Assembly: GCF_003853415.1 (NCBI RefSeq)
Contig: NZ_QTPP01000001.1
Coordinates: 248,001-312,000 of the forward strand
Direction of reading: 5' to 3'
DNA from: Burkholderia sp. Bp9142
GTDB lineage: Bacteria > Pseudomonadota > Gammaproteobacteria > Burkholderiales > Burkholderiaceae
Length of the DNA stretch: 64,000 nt
In this document: piece after piece, positions 55,306-64,000 of the stretch
Position numbering within the stretch: the stretch's first letter is position 1
How the letters are laid out: every line of letters starts with the position of its first letter
Notes under the pieces: generated by a model
Database searches by the model: none
The model's input: the letters and a program-made list of their open reading frames with translations, nothing else
Told to the model about the DNA's origin: nothing
Program-made: the position numbers and the translations under genes

Positions 55306-55539
55306 GTCGATTCCCCTGCTGCGCTGGTTGTTGCGGACTGCACGTCGCATGTCGCATGCATGCGATCGACAGTCATCCCCGTGCCCGTTTAACGTCATCG
55401 GCACCCGCATCCTTTAGGGAATTCGTACTCGTTTCCAGCGAAAATCGACGTGAAACGTTTGCGGATTGCGCGGTCGCACCGGCGGTTCGTTTCGATGCGC
55501 GTGTCCGTAGCCCGATTGAAAGCCCGGCGGGGCCTTGCG

Positions 55540-56202
55540 TCAGAACTCCATGTCGAGTTCGTCGATGTCTTCGTGCTCCACTTTCGCGGCATCGATCCAC
55601 TCCGCAACGAACGGATGCGCGAGCACGCGCATGCAGTACTCGGCGATCTCGGGCTCGAGTTTCACGTCGTAGGTCAGGAATCGCGTGACGACCGGCGCGT
55701 ACATCGCATCGGCGATGCCGATCTGCTCGCCGAACAGCCAGGGGCCGCCGTACGCGGCCAGACACTCGCGCCAGATCGTCACGATGCGCTCGATGTCGTG
55801 CTGCGCACGCGACCAGATCCGGAAACCGGGAAAGTGCGCACGCAGGTTCATCGGCAGCGCCGAGCGCAGCGCGCTGAAACCGGAATGCATCTCGCCGCAG
55901 ATCGACCGGCAATGCGCGCGCGCATGCCGGTCGTCGGGCAGCAGCCGCGCCTGCGGCCGGATTTCGTTCAGGTATTCGGCGATCGCGAGCGTGTCCCACA
56001 CCGTGCTGCCGTCGTGCGTCAGGCACGGCACGAGAATCGACGGCGACAGCAGCAGCAGCTCCGCGCGCGATGCCGCATCGATCGGCACGCTGACCGTCTC
56101 GAACGCGAGCCCGCTCAGCCTCGCGAGCAGCCAGCCGCGCATCGACCACGACGAGTAATTGCGGCTGCTGATGGTCAATTTCGTTTGTCCGGTAGATTCC
56201 AT
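55540..56202 (-). CDS. Glutathione S-transferase family protein
   Basis: Encodes 220 aa from the ATG at 56202 (MESTGQTKLTISSRNYSSWSM), with GGGGAG 4 nt upstream. The thioredoxin-like N-domain contains SRNYSSWSMRGWLLARL with the catalytic-type Ser, SPSILVPCLTHDG (cis-Pro region) and VWDTLAIAEYLNE (glutathione-binding). The C-terminal helical domain has FGEQIGIADAMYAPVVTRFLTYDV. This subgroup is common in proteobacteria; the natural substrate is unknown. It is divergent from phaZ. Confidence 0.9.
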   Translation of the reverse strand: MESTGQTKLTISSRNYSSWSMRGWLLARLSGLAFETVSVPIDAASRAELLLLSPSILVPCLTHDGSTVWDTLAIAEYLNEIRPQARLLPDDRHARAHCRSICGEMHSGFSALRSALPMNLRAHFPGFRIWSRAQHDIERIVTIWRECLAAYGGPWLFGEQIGIADAMYAPVVTRFLTYDVKLEPEIAEYCMRVLAHPFVAEWIDAAKVEHEDIDELDMEF

Positions 56203-56499
56203 GTCGCTCCCCTGCTGATTGCCGTTCGTGCCCCTGCACCGAAAGCGCACGCGGCGCCACGCGAACCGCACCGCGCCGGTGCGACGTATTCGCCGAACTG
56301 GCGCAGCGTCGCACCCTCGGCACGGCCAGTGCGCCGAGCCGCGGCGGCGGCGCATGGCGTTCGGTCGTCCGGCTGCATGTGCCACATGAACCGCCGTGCG
56401 TATCGCCGCGTTTGCCAACCGCGTGCAACGCGCGTGCCAGCCGCATGCTGGCACACGGTTTGCCTCGTTCGACACAACGTGACGCAACGAGTGACGGCC

Positions 56500-57840
56500 A
56501 TGAACCTGCTTGCCTATCCGTTCTACCAATGGTCTGCCGAATGCCTGCGCCCGGCGCGCGCATGGGCGGCCGCCACACGCGCGACGATGTCGCTGTGGCC
56601 GCCCGTCACGTCGACGCCAACGGGCCGCACGGTCGACGCGCTGTGCGAACTGCTCGAATGCTGCGCGTTCTCGCACCGGCGCCCGCCGTTCGGCATCGCG
56701 TCGATCGTCGTCGACGGCGAATCAGTGCCGATCGTCGAGGAAGCCGCGCAGGCCACGCCGTTCGGCACGCTGCTGCATTTCCGCAAGGCGCGGCCGGTCG
56801 CGCGTCAGCCGCGCGTGCTGATCGTCGCGCCGATGTCCGGGCATTTCGCGACGCTGCTGCGCGGCACGGTCAGCACGATGCTTGCCGATCACGACGTGTA
56901 CATCACCGACTGGCACAACCCACGCGACATCCCGCTCTCGGCCGGGCGCTTCGGCTTCGACGAATACGTCGAGCACGTGATCGATTTCATTCGGCAGATC
57001 GGCCCGGACGCGCATGTGCTCGCGATCTGCCAGCCGACCGTCGCCGCGCTTTCGGCGGTCGCGCTGATGGCCGCCGCCGGCGATCCGGCCCAACCCGCGA
57101 GCCTGACGCTGATGGCGGGGCCGATCGACTGCCGCGTGAATCCGACGAAGGTCAACGCGCTCGCCACGAGCCGGCCGATCGAATGGTTCGCGCGCAACCT
57201 GATCAGCGTGGTGCCGGCCGGCTTCGTCGGGGCGCAGCGTCGCGTGTATCCGGGCTTCGTGCAGGTCGGCGCGTTCATGTCGATGAATCCCGACCGCCAT
57301 GCCGCTTCGTTTGCCGACCTGTACTACGAACGTGCGAAAGGCGATCCCGCGAAGGCCGACGCGCTGCGTCACTTCTACGACGAATACTTCGCGACGGCCG
57401 ATCTCACCGCGGAGTTCTATCTGGAAACGGTCGAGAAAGTGTTCCAGCAATACGCGCTCGCGCGCGGCGAGCTGACCATCGGCGACCGGCTGGTGGAACC
57501 GGCCGCGATCCACCGCACCGCGCTGCTGACGATCGAAGGCGAGAAGGACGACATCTGCGCCGTGGGCCAGACGGTGGCCGCGCAGGAGCTGTGTTCGGGA
57601 TTGCCGCCGTACCTGAAAACGCACCATGTGCAGACGGGCGCGGGCCACTACGGCGTGTTCAACGGCAGCCGCTGGGAAACACAGATCTATCCGATCGTCC
57701 GTGCGACGATCCATGACAACGAGCCATACGATCGCACCGCCGATACGGACGGCGGAGCGAACGGCGCGCACTACGTGACGCTGCGGGCATTGCTCGACGC
57801 GCGCGCGGCCTGTCACGATGCGGCGACGACCGCGACGTAA
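56500..57840 (+). CDS. phaZ: Intracellular polyhydroxyalkanoate depolymerase
   Basis: Encodes 446 aa from the ATG at 56500 (MNLLAYPFYQW). It begins with the LAYPFYQWSAECLRPARA opening of intracellular PHB depolymerases. Cys177 in HVLAICQPTVAAL occupies the lipase-box nucleophile position, as in Ralstonia PhaZ1-type enzymes. Later blocks include GPIDCRVNPTKVN, EGEKDDICAVGQT (Asp) and TGAGHYGVFNGSRW (His), completing a Cys-Asp-His triad. It mobilises stored PHB granules in the cytoplasm. Its start has only a weak ribosome site. Confidence 0.92.
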   Translation: MNLLAYPFYQWSAECLRPARAWAAATRATMSLWPPVTSTPTGRTVDALCELLECCAFSHRRPPFGIASIVVDGESVPIVEEAAQATPFGTLLHFRKARPVARQPRVLIVAPMSGHFATLLRGTVSTMLADHDVYITDWHNPRDIPLSAGRFGFDEYVEHVIDFIRQIGPDAHVLAICQPTVAALSAVALMAAAGDPAQPASLTLMAGPIDCRVNPTKVNALATSRPIEWFARNLISVVPAGFVGAQRRVYPGFVQVGAFMSMNPDRHAASFADLYYERAKGDPAKADALRHFYDEYFATADLTAEFYLETVEKVFQQYALARGELTIGDRLVEPAAIHRTALLTIEGEKDDICAVGQTVAAQELCSGLPPYLKTHHVQTGAGHYGVFNGSRWETQIYPIVRATIHDNEPYDRTADTDGGANGAHYVTLRALLDARAACHDAATTAT

Positions 57841-57910
57841 TCCGATTACGTGCACGGAACCCGCGCGGCAGGGCAATGATCGGCGCGGCAGATCGGCGCT
57901 GCAAATAATT

Positions 57911-57933
57911 CGCCCCGCCTGGGTGGCGGGGCG
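57911..57933. terminator. Hairpin terminator between convergent phaZ and DUF3761 genes
   Basis: Perfect stem CGCCCCGCC / GGCGGGGCG with a 5-nt loop in the convergent gap. On the minus strand it is followed by AATTATTT, so it best serves the gene ending at 57981, and it may work both ways. Confidence 0.65.
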
Positions 57934-57980
57934 CGATTTCGGGCAGTGCGCGAGCGGCAAGGCTCGCGCGTTCCGCCGGC

Positions 57981-58448
57981 TTACGGACAGGCCTTGCCGT
58001 GCGACGCGTGGTAGCCCTTCGCCTTCGCATCGGCTTCCGGCATATAGCTGCCGTGCTTTGTCTTGCCGTAGTACTTGTCGGTCGAGCAGTGATAGACCTT
58101 CGTGCTGTCGTTGACCCACACCTTGCCCGCGCCGCCGCCGGGCGCCGCAGCCGCGGTCGTCGACGGCGCGCCCTTCGCGGGCGCGGTGCCGGATGCTGCG
58201 CCGGCGGATGCCGCCGTCGCCGGCGCCGCGGCCGGTGCGCTGGCCGCGGCAGCAGCCGACGCGCCGTACCAGGTCTTCACGCCCTTGTGCCCCGCACAGG
58301 CGCCCTTCTTCGACGCGCCCGAATAGAACGACCCGTCCTTGCACAGCCCGGTCGTGCCCGCCGGCGCGCTGGCCGGAACCTGTGCGAACGCACCGATCGA
58401 CAACCCCATGCCGGCAGCCAGCGCGGCGATCAACATCGTCTTTTTCAT
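57981..58448 (-). CDS. Secreted DUF3761-type protein with Ala-rich linker
   Basis: Encodes 155 aa from the ATG at 58448, with a signal peptide ending GAFA. The first mature block GLCKDGSFYSGASKKGACAGHKGVKTWYG fits DUF3761 (two Cys, GH). An Ala/Pro/Gly linker follows (about 70-110). The C-terminal block VWVNDSTKVYHCSTDKYYGKTKHGSYM is a KVWVNxxxxVYHC module seen in many small Burkholderia and Ralstonia exported proteins. It is probably a small periplasmic or secreted protein stabilised by disulfides. Function unknown. Confidence 0.8.
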   Translation of the reverse strand: MKKTMLIAALAAGMGLSIGAFAQVPASAPAGTTGLCKDGSFYSGASKKGACAGHKGVKTWYGASAAAAASAPAAAPATAASAGAASGTAPAKGAPSTTAAAAPGGGAGKVWVNDSTKVYHCSTDKYYGKTKHGSYMPEADAKAKGYHASHGKACP

Positions 58449-58516
58449 GGTCCTCTCCTGATTGGCCTGAATGGTGAAGGCGTCCCGACGATACGCCGGG
58501 AATACCGCGCCGCGGG

Positions 58517-58654
58517 TCAACGTACCCAGCGGCACACGCGGTGATGGTGGTGATCGAAATGGCACACGCGGTGCGAATGGGCTTCGGCCAGCGCCGGTAC
58601 GAGCACGGCGCAGGCGACGGCCGTCACGGTCAGGATCTTCGCGATGCGGGTCAT
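58517..58654 (-). CDS. 45-aa secreted His/Cys-rich mini-protein
   Basis: Encodes 45 aa from the ATG at 58654, with AGGAG 6 nt upstream. A signal peptide (MTRIAKILTVTAVACAVLV, cleavage near AEA) leaves a mature peptide of about 20 residues, HSHRVCHFDHHHHRVCRW plus VR. Seven His and two Cys in so short a chain suggest metal binding, a disulfide, or both. It lies 68 bp upstream of the DUF3761 gene on the same strand. The strong ribosome site and clean signal make it a credible gene despite its size. Confidence 0.75.
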   Translation of the reverse strand: MTRIAKILTVTAVACAVLVPALAEAHSHRVCHFDHHHHRVCRWVR

Positions 58655-58881
58655 GACATTCTCCTGGGTAGGTCAGCCGGTGGTCCGGCTGTTCCCCCCT
58701 TAACGCCGGTCGCCGGCACGCCGTGCACCGCACCTGCCTCGAATTGACGATCTTTGACACCGTGTAACGAAACGTCACGCGAGGCTGACAAACTGCCGTC
58801 TGTTTTTTCGATTTGCTTACGCGGAAAATGCTTCGGATGTCGAATGACTGAAGCAGGACAAGATGCCCGAGATGGACCAAC

Positions 58882-58904
58882 AAAAAAACCGCCCGAAGGC
58901 GGTC
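58882..58904 (-). terminator. Rho-independent terminator of the cupin gene
   Basis: On the minus strand, GACCGCC-TTCG-GGCGGT is followed by a run of seven T. It lies 44 bp past the cupin stop at 58948. The TTCG tetraloop and the T-run make it a textbook terminator. Confidence 0.9.
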
Positions 58905-58947
58905 TGTCGGAGGCACGCGGATGCCTCGCGTCCGAAACGACCGGGGG

Positions 58948-59382
58948 CTACGCGCCCGCGTCGCCCCACGGCGTCGGCGCAGGCACTTCGCATGGCCCTT
59001 CGACGTCGATCGACTTGAAATCGGCCGGCCCGACGATCTCCAGATACTCCATGTCGGGCGAGTAGTCGAACAGGTAATGCACGATTCCCGGCGCCTGGTG
59101 CACGCAGTCGCCGGCGTTCACGAGCGTCTCGCGGTCGCCGTACATGAAGCGCGCCCAGCCCTTCAGCATGATCACGATGTGGAACTCGGCCTCGTGACGG
59201 TGCCAGCCGGTGCCCGCCGTCGGTGCATGATTCGCCCTGACGAGTTGCGCGACGACCTTGCCGTTCGTCGCGGCCGCGATGCCGAGATCGCGATACAGGA
59301 AGAAGTCGCGCAGGCCTTCGCCTTGATACGCGGTGTCCTGCGGCTTCACGTGGGAAAACGCGGTAGGGGTCGACGTGCTCAT
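58948..59382 (-). CDS. Single-domain cupin protein
   Basis: Encodes 144 aa from the ATG at 59382, with GAGGAG 7 nt upstream. The cupin barrel shows TGWHRHEAEFHIVIMLKG (metal-ligand His/Glu cluster) and then NAGDCVHQAPGIVHYLFDYS (second cupin motif with His). The metal site is complete, so it could be an enzyme (dioxygenase or isomerase) or a small-molecule binder. It follows the ABC transporter genes by 70 bp on the same strand and may be co-transcribed with them. Confidence 0.88.
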   Translation of the reverse strand: MSTSTPTAFSHVKPQDTAYQGEGLRDFFLYRDLGIAAATNGKVVAQLVRANHAPTAGTGWHRHEAEFHIVIMLKGWARFMYGDRETLVNAGDCVHQAPGIVHYLFDYSPDMEYLEIVGPADFKSIDVEGPCEVPAPTPWGDAGA

Positions 59383-59452
59383 CGCGGTGCTCCTCGATCG
59401 AAAGAGTCGTCCGGGACAAGCATTTCGCGTTCCAGGTTGCAGCAGCGCCCGC

Positions 59453-60220
59453 TTACTTCAACCGCCCCGACAGGAACTGCCCGAGCCGCTCGCTCTTCGG
59501 ATTGACGAGAATCTCCTGCGGATCGCCCTCTTCCTCGATCTTCCCCTGGTGCAGGAAGATCACATGGTTCGACACGTTGCGCGCGAAACCCATCTCGTGC
59601 GTGACGACGACCATCGTGCGCCCTTCCTCGGCGAGCTTCTGCATGACCTTCAGCACTTCGCCGACGAGTTCCGGATCGAGCGCCGACGTCGGCTCGTCGA
59701 ACAGCATCACCTCGGGTTCCATCGCGAGCGCACGCGCGATCGCGACGCGCTGCTGCTGGCCACCGGACAGGTGCGACGGATACATGCCTTCGACACGCGG
59801 TGCGAGACCGACCTTCTCCAGATACTTGCGCGCCCGCGCGATGGCCTCTTCCTTGCCGATCCCGAGCACGGCCATCGGCGCCTCGATCACGTTCTCGAGC
59901 ACCGTCATGTGCGCCCACAGGTTGAAGTGCTGGAACACCATCGACAGCTTCGTGCGCATCCGCTGCAACTGCTTCTGGTCGGCCACGCGCAGCGAGCCGT
60001 TGCGCTCGCGCGTGGTCTCGATCGGCTCGCTGCCGATCGTGATCTGCCCCGAGCACGGCTGCTCGAGGAAGTTGATGCAGCGCAGGAACGTGCTCTTTCC
60101 GGAGCCGCTCGAGCCGATGATGCTGATCACGTCGCCGGCCTTCGCCTTCATCGACACGCCCTTCAACACCTCGTTGTCGCCGAATTTCTTGTGGAGGTTT
60201 TCAACGGTGAGCTTGTACAT
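59453..60220 (-). CDS. hisP: Polar amino-acid ABC transporter ATPase (HisP-like)
   Basis: Encodes 255 aa from the ATG at 60220. Walker A is GSSGSGKS (about residues 37-44), the Q-loop [17 protein letters not shown], the signature [17 protein letters not shown], Walker [16 protein letters not shown] and the switch THEMGF. The insert after Walker A ([20 protein letters not shown]) is typical of HisP. It energises import of histidine or basic amino acids. It is the last transporter gene of the operon, 20 bp after the hisM-like gene. Confidence 0.94.
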   Translation of the reverse strand: MYKLTVENLHKKFGDNEVLKGVSMKAKAGDVISIIGSSGSGKSTFLRCINFLEQPCSGQITIGSEPIETTRERNGSLRVADQKQLQRMRTKLSMVFQHFNLWAHMTVLENVIEAPMAVLGIGKEEAIARARKYLEKVGLAPRVEGMYPSHLSGGQQQRVAIARALAMEPEVMLFDEPTSALDPELVGEVLKVMQKLAEEGRTMVVVTHEMGFARNVSNHVIFLHQGKIEEEGDPQEILVNPKSERLGQFLSGRLK

Positions 60221-60240
60221 GCTTGGTCCTTCCTTGCGAA

Positions 60241-60954
60241 TTAGTGGCTGCGCGGCGAGAGGTACGCGAGCCAGCGCGTCTCGAGCTTGCGGAACGCCCA
60301 GATGAGCGCGAACACGACGATGGCGTACAGCACGGCCGCGATGCCGTAGGCCTGGAACGACATGTACGTCGCGGAGTTGACGTCGCGCGTGACCTTCAGG
60401 ACGTCGGGCACGGTCGCGGTGAATGCGAGCGTCGTCGCGTGCAGCATCAGGATCACTTCGTTGCTGTAGCTCGGCAGCGAGCGGCGCAGCGCGGACGGCA
60501 GGATGATGCGCGTATAGAGCTTGAAGCGCGACATCCCGTACGCCATCCCGGCCTCGATCTCGCCGGCCGACGTCGCCTTGATCGCGCCCGCGAAGATCTC
60601 GGTCGCATACGCGCATTCGTTCAGCACGAACGCGAGGAGCGTGCAGTTCATCGCGTTTCGGAAGAACGTGTCGAGCAGCACGTGGTCGTGCACGACCTGC
60701 AGGCTGTAGATGCCGGTGTAGCACATCAGCAGCTGCACGTAGAGCGGCGTGCCGCGGAACACATACGTATAGAGCCACACCGGGCCGGAGATCCAGCGGT
60801 TCGACGACGCGCGCGCGATCGCGAGCGGCACGGCCAGCGCGAAACCGAGCGCGATCGACACGACCAGCAGCCACAGCGTGATCGCGAGGCCGCTGAAGCG
60901 GTAGCCGTCGGTGTAGAGATAGCTTTGCCAGTACTGGCCGATGAGTTCGATCAC
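60241..60954 (-). CDS. hisM: Histidine/basic amino-acid ABC permease (HisM-like)
   Basis: Encodes 237 aa from GTG 60954, with GGAGG 8 nt upstream; it overlaps the hisQ-like stop by 3 nt. It has five membrane helices and the PAAT permease opening [19 protein letters not shown]. The EAA loop is [36 protein letters not shown]. It pairs with HisQ as a heterodimeric channel. Confidence 0.92.
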   Translation of the reverse strand: MIELIGQYWQSYLYTDGYRFSGLAITLWLLVVSIALGFALAVPLAIARASSNRWISGPVWLYTYVFRGTPLYVQLLMCYTGIYSLQVVHDHVLLDTFFRNAMNCTLLAFVLNECAYATEIFAGAIKATSAGEIEAGMAYGMSRFKLYTRIILPSALRRSLPSYSNEVILMLHATTLAFTATVPDVLKVTRDVNSATYMSFQAYGIAAVLYAIVVFALIWAFRKLETRWLAYLSPRSH

Positions 60955-61640
60955 AGTGCAAGCCTCCGGACGCCGACGGAATAACGCTTCTCGAGGTGGT
61001 GCAGCACGACGTTCGACACCGTCGTGATCGCGAGGTAGATCGCGCCCGCCGCGAGCGTGAAGAAGAAGAAATCGAGCGTGCTCTTGCCGGCGTCCTGCGA
61101 CGCCTTCACGACATCGGCGAGGCCGATGATCGACACCAGCGCGGTGGCCTTCACGAGCACCTGCCAGTTGTTGCCGATGCCCGGCAGCGCGAAGCGCATC
61201 ATCTGCGGGAACAGGATCCGGTGGAACACGCGCCAGCCGCTCATCCCGTATGCGAAGCCCGCTTCGAGCTGGCCGCGCGGCACCGCGAGGAACGCGCCGC
61301 GGAACGTCTCGGTGAAGTACGCGCCGTAGATGAAGCCGAGCGTGATCACGCCGGCCACGAACGGGTCGATGTCGATCTGGTCCCAGCCGAGCACGTCGGT
61401 CACGTCGTTCAGCAGGATCTGGATCCCGTAGAACAGCAGCAGCATCAGCACGAGATCGGGCACCGCGCGGATCAGTGTCGTATAGAACGTGCCGGTCGAC
61501 CTGAGCACCCGGTTGGTCGACAGTTTCGCGGCCGCGCCCGCGAGGCCCAGTACGAGCGACGCGGCGAGCGACAGCACCGCGAGCTTCACGGTCTCGACCG
61601 TGCCGGCCCACAACAGCGGGCCAAATCCTTGGAAGATCAT
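60951..61640 (-). CDS. hisQ: Histidine/basic amino-acid ABC permease (HisQ-like)
   Basis: Encodes 229 aa from the ATG at 61640 ([16 protein letters not shown]), matching E. coli HisQ in start and length (228 aa); an ATG 14 codons upstream (61682) has no ribosome site. It shows [21 protein letters not shown] and the EAA loop [29 protein letters not shown]. It forms the membrane channel with HisM. A gap of 175 bp separates it from the binding-protein gene upstream, where an mRNA processing or attenuation point is possible. Confidence 0.92.
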   Translation of the reverse strand: MIFQGFGPLLWAGTVETVKLAVLSLAASLVLGLAGAAAKLSTNRVLRSTGTFYTTLIRAVPDLVLMLLLFYGIQILLNDVTDVLGWDQIDIDPFVAGVITLGFIYGAYFTETFRGAFLAVPRGQLEAGFAYGMSGWRVFHRILFPQMMRFALPGIGNNWQVLVKATALVSIIGLADVVKASQDAGKSTLDFFFFTLAAGAIYLAITTVSNVVLHHLEKRYSVGVRRLAL

Positions 61641-61815
61641 ATAAGGGATCCAGATCGATGTGGCTGGATTGTCAATAGCCATTAACCGCGCATCAAACGA
61701 TATCTGCGCACGACTTGATGCAACCTGCTCATCAAGCCAGACGCATCACGCGAAGCGGGTTGCACCCGGCAACAGACGCGGCGCGCGCCACAGCCGATGC
61801 GCGCCGCATGGACGG

Positions 61816-62589
61816 TCAGCCACCGTAGACGTCGAATGCGAAGTACTTCTTCTCGAGCTTCTTGTACGTGCCGTCCTTGATGATGTCGGCGATCGCGTGG
61901 TCGATCTTCGCCTTCAGGTCGGCGTCGTCCTTGCGCAGCCCGATGCCGGCGCCGTTGCCGAGGGTCTTCGGATCGTCGATGTCCTTGCCCGCGAATTCGA
62001 AGGTTGCGCCGCGCGGCGTCTTCAGGAAGCCGAGTTCGGCCTGCACCGCGTCCTGCAGCGCGGCGTCGAGGCGGCCGGACATCAGGTCCTGGTACACGCC
62101 GTCCTGGTTCTGGTAAGGCACGACCTGCACGCCCTTCGGCGCCCAGTAGGTCTTCGCGTAGGTTTCCTGGATCGTGCCCTGCTCGACGCCGACCGACTTG
62201 CCCTTCAGCGACTCGGCCGTCGGCTGGAGGTTCGCGCCTTTCTTCGCGACGAGACGCGTCGGCGTGTTGAACAACTTGTCGGAGAACGCGATCTGCTCGG
62301 CGCGCGCCGGCGTCATCGACATCGACGACAGCACGCCGTCGAACTTCTTCGCCTTCAGGGCCGGGATCATCCCGTCGAAGTCGTTCTCGATCCACACGCA
62401 TTTCGCCTTCAGGCGCGCGCAGATCTCGTTGCCGAGATCGACGTCGAAGCCGACGACCTTGCCGCTTGCGTCCTTCGATTCGAACGGCGGATAGCTGGCG
62501 TCGACGCCGAACCGGATCGTCGACCAATCCTTGGCGTGGGCACCGACCGCGATGCAGGCAAGGGCAATACTGAGCGCGAGTTTCTTCAT
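61816..62589 (-). CDS. Periplasmic lysine/arginine/ornithine or histidine-binding protein
   Basis: Encodes 257 aa from the ATG at 62589, with AGGA 5 nt upstream and a signal peptide ending GAHA. The mature part starts WSTIRFGVDASYPPFESKDASGKVVGFDVDLGNEIC, the family-3 solute-binding signature; MTPARAEQIAFSDKLFNT and SVGVEQGTIQETYAK follow. It captures basic amino acids or histidine for the HisQMP importer. A HutC-type palindrome lies 94-111 bp upstream, favouring histidine or urocanate-linked control. Confidence 0.93.
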   Translation of the reverse strand: MKKLALSIALACIAVGAHAKDWSTIRFGVDASYPPFESKDASGKVVGFDVDLGNEICARLKAKCVWIENDFDGMIPALKAKKFDGVLSSMSMTPARAEQIAFSDKLFNTPTRLVAKKGANLQPTAESLKGKSVGVEQGTIQETYAKTYWAPKGVQVVPYQNQDGVYQDLMSGRLDAALQDAVQAELGFLKTPRGATFEFAGKDIDDPKTLGNGAGIGLRKDDADLKAKIDHAIADIIKDGTYKKLEKKYFAFDVYGG

Positions 62590-63049
62590 GGCGTTCCTGT
62601 CATAGGCGAACTGGGCGCGGGTCCCGTCGGGCGTCGCCGCCGCGACCCTTTCAACCCGGAAGCCGCCCGTCCGGCGACCCCGAAGTTGTACATACAACTT
62701 TGCCTTTTCCAGGGCACCCCGAGCAATCCGTGTTTATCTCTAATTGTCGGCGGATTGTTTCCATGAGCGAATTTCCCTTATATTTCAATTCGCTAACCAT
62801 TACATGCAGTTGAAATCCAGCTTTCTGCGTGGGTTCGGCACGCCATCGTCGCGCATGCATTTGTCTATACTTTTTCGTTTGCCGCGCCGGCCGGCGCGGC
62901 GGCCGCGGTCCGGATCCAGGCGGGAATAACCCGAATCGCCAGCCGACAGCCGGGCCCGCGCGGCGTCGAACCCGGTACACTCCGCCCGGACACCGCACGA
63001 AGGCCGGCCTGCGACGGCACACGGCCGCCGTCTCTTGAACAGCAATGCA
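62590..63049. promoter_or_regulatory. Divergent control region of the binding-protein and hutC genes
   Basis: The 460-bp gap contains no gene. The AT-richer section from about 62690 to 62880 should carry the leftward promoter. It includes a perfect palindrome (62683-62700) and a second, weaker GT-N4-AC element in TTGTCTATACTT (62861-62872), which may overlap a -10 (TATACT) for hutC. Confidence 0.6.
62683..62700. promoter_or_regulatory. HutC-type operator
   Basis: AAGTTGTACATACAACTT: arms AAGTTGTA/TACAACTT with a 2-nt centre and the GT-N4-AC core typical of HutC/GntR-family sites. It lies before the amino-acid-binding protein gene and 350 bp from hutC, linking the transporter to histidine control. 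Confidence 0.7.
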
Positions 63050-63745
63050 ATGACCACACCGATCTATCAGGAAATCAAGGATTTCATCCTCGCGCGCATT
63101 CATGCGGGCGAGTGGGCGGAAGGCGACCAGGTGCCGTCGGAGAACGAGCTCGCGCGCGAGTTCAACGTCGCGCGGATGACGGTCAACCGCGCGCTGCGCG
63201 AGCTGACGGCCGAGCAGGTGCTCACGCGCACGCGCGGCTCCGGCACGTATGTCGCGTCGCCGAAATACGAATCGACGCTGGTCGCGATCCGCAGCATCTC
63301 GGATGAAGTCGCCGCGCGCGGCCATGCGTATCGTGCGCAGGTGCTGGAGGTCGGCGCGGCCGTCGCCGACGCGCAGCTCGCCGACGAGCTGCGGCTCGAC
63401 ACCGGCAGCCCGATCTTCCATTCGCGCGTGCTGCACTTCGAGAACGACACGCCCGTGCAGCTCGAGGAACGCTGGGTCAATCCGGTCTGCGCGCCCGAAT
63501 ACGCCTTGCAGGACTTCACGACGACGACGCCGAACCAGTACCTCACGCGCGTCGCACCGCTGCAGCGTGTCGAATACCGGATCGAGGCCGCGATGCCCGA
63601 TGCGCAAACGCGCCGTCACCTGACGATGGACGAACGCGAGCCCTGCCTGCTGCTGCATCGGCGCACGTGGTCGCAGGGGATGGTCGCGTCGGTCGCCAAT
63701 CTGTGGCACCCGGGCAGCCGCTACCGGTTCACCGGCCATTTCTGA
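63050..63745 (+). CDS. hutC: HutC-family (GntR/HutC) histidine utilization repressor
   Basis: Encodes 231 aa from the ATG at 63050 (MTTPIYQEIKDFI); a TTG five codons earlier is possible. The GntR winged helix is EGDQVPSENELAREFNVARMTVNRALRELTAEQVLTRTRGSGTYVA. The UTRA domain follows, with the LHFENDTPVQLEERWVNP block and ending YRFTGHF. HutC senses urocanate and represses histidine catabolic and transport genes. No hut enzymes are visible, so here it is paired with the histidine/basic amino-acid transporter. Confidence 0.92.
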   Translation: MTTPIYQEIKDFILARIHAGEWAEGDQVPSENELAREFNVARMTVNRALRELTAEQVLTRTRGSGTYVASPKYESTLVAIRSISDEVAARGHAYRAQVLEVGAAVADAQLADELRLDTGSPIFHSRVLHFENDTPVQLEERWVNPVCAPEYALQDFTTTTPNQYLTRVAPLQRVEYRIEAAMPDAQTRRHLTMDEREPCLLLHRRTWSQGMVASVANLWHPGSRYRFTGHF

Positions 63746-63759
63746 CGCGCCGGGCGCGT

Positions 63760-64000
63760 TCAGTGCACGCCGGGGCGCCCTGAACGCTCGATCGCGTCGA
63801 CCGCGAGACGCAACCCGTCCTCCCGCGCGATCCGCGCACCGAGTTCGGCGGCCCGCGCTTGCGTGTCGGCACGCGCCGCGAACGCGATCGCGCGTGCCAG
63901 CGCGGCGGCGTCCACGCGGCGCCCCGCCACCGGCGCATCGGCCACACCGAGCCGCTGCAGCCGGTTCGCCCAGAAGAACTGGTCGCCCGCGAATGGCACG
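63760..64000 (-). CDS. C-terminus of a GT1-family glycosyltransferase, cut by the right edge
   Basis: About 80 C-terminal residues are visible; the frame is open to the window end. PFAGDQFFWANRLQRLGVADAPV is the conserved acceptor-side motif of UGT-like glycosyltransferases (sterol/flavonoid and MGT types). The rest is an Ala/Arg-rich helical end. The donor-binding part and the start lie outside. It is convergent with hutC, 14 bp apart. Confidence 0.8.
   Translation of the reverse strand, partial: VPFAGDQFFWANRLQRLGVADAPVAGRRVDAAALARAIAFAARADTQARAAELGARIAREDGLRLAVDAIERSGRPGVH

Noticed and set aside
55380..55405. Flagellar sigma-28-like promoter (TAAA ... GCCGATGA) before the cNMP/FliG-type gene
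   Set aside because: The spacing between the two elements is 10 bp instead of about 15, so it does not fit the FliA consensus.

Overview
The window (GC-rich, about two-thirds G+C by eye, with strong third-position G/C) looks like a Burkholderia genome, most likely the B. cepacia complex. The reasons are the codon use, the type VI secretion (T6SS) gene set, the dense LysR/MarR/AraC regulators, the intracellular PHB depolymerase and the His-rich mini-proteins. The species assignment is an inference. No tRNA, rRNA, CRISPR array or insertion sequence was seen.

Positions 1-18924 are part of a T6SS locus. Two operons diverge from an AT-rich gap (10664-11229). The minus-strand operon runs tssB, tssC, vgrG, a DUF4123 adaptor, four tandem DUF3304 lipoproteins with an exact 884-bp start-to-start period, and a DUF2235 (Tle1-like) protein cut by the left edge. 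The plus-strand operon runs tssK, tssL, an OmpA-type anchor, hcp, tssH/clpV and tssE. tssA, tssF, tssG, tssJ and tssM are absent here and may lie to the left. The DUF2235 protein has lost the expected serine and histidine of its hydrolase motifs, next to an expanded array of probable immunity lipoproteins.

Positions 18935-28668 hold metabolism and regulators: a flavodoxin-fold quinone reductase divergent from a LysR; an unknown gene behind a near-perfect LexA box; a FadH-type dienoyl-CoA reductase divergent from an AraC regulator; an aconitase-X pair; and two MarR regulators flanking a LysR. Positions 28733-32880 are an EmrA-EmrB-NodT tripartite efflux operon. It shares a palindromic operator-like motif with both marR genes. 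After it come a TIGR02594-type hydrolase, a LysR, an MHS-family transporter and an amidohydrolase.

Positions 37279-49605 look like one amino-sugar exopolysaccharide locus. A minus-strand operon encodes a processive GT2 synthase, a bactofilin-like protein, a YaiO-type outer-membrane barrel, a polytopic membrane protein, a NodB-like deacetylase protein, a secreted hydrolase-like protein and glmS. A divergent wecB (UDP-GlcNAc 2-epimerase) lies across a 1.2-kb regulatory gap. Precursor supply, polymerisation, outer-membrane passage and modification are thus encoded together.

Positions 49678-55305 contain a hypothetical anchored protein, a chemoreceptor and a MotA/MotB pair preceded by an unusual protein that fuses a cyclic-nucleotide-binding domain to a FliG C-terminal domain. 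Positions 55540-64000 hold a GST, PhaZ, two small secreted proteins, a cupin, a histidine/basic-amino-acid ABC transporter (hisP-hisM-hisQ-binding protein), a HutC regulator with a matching palindromic site, and the end of a GT1 glycosyltransferase cut by the right edge.
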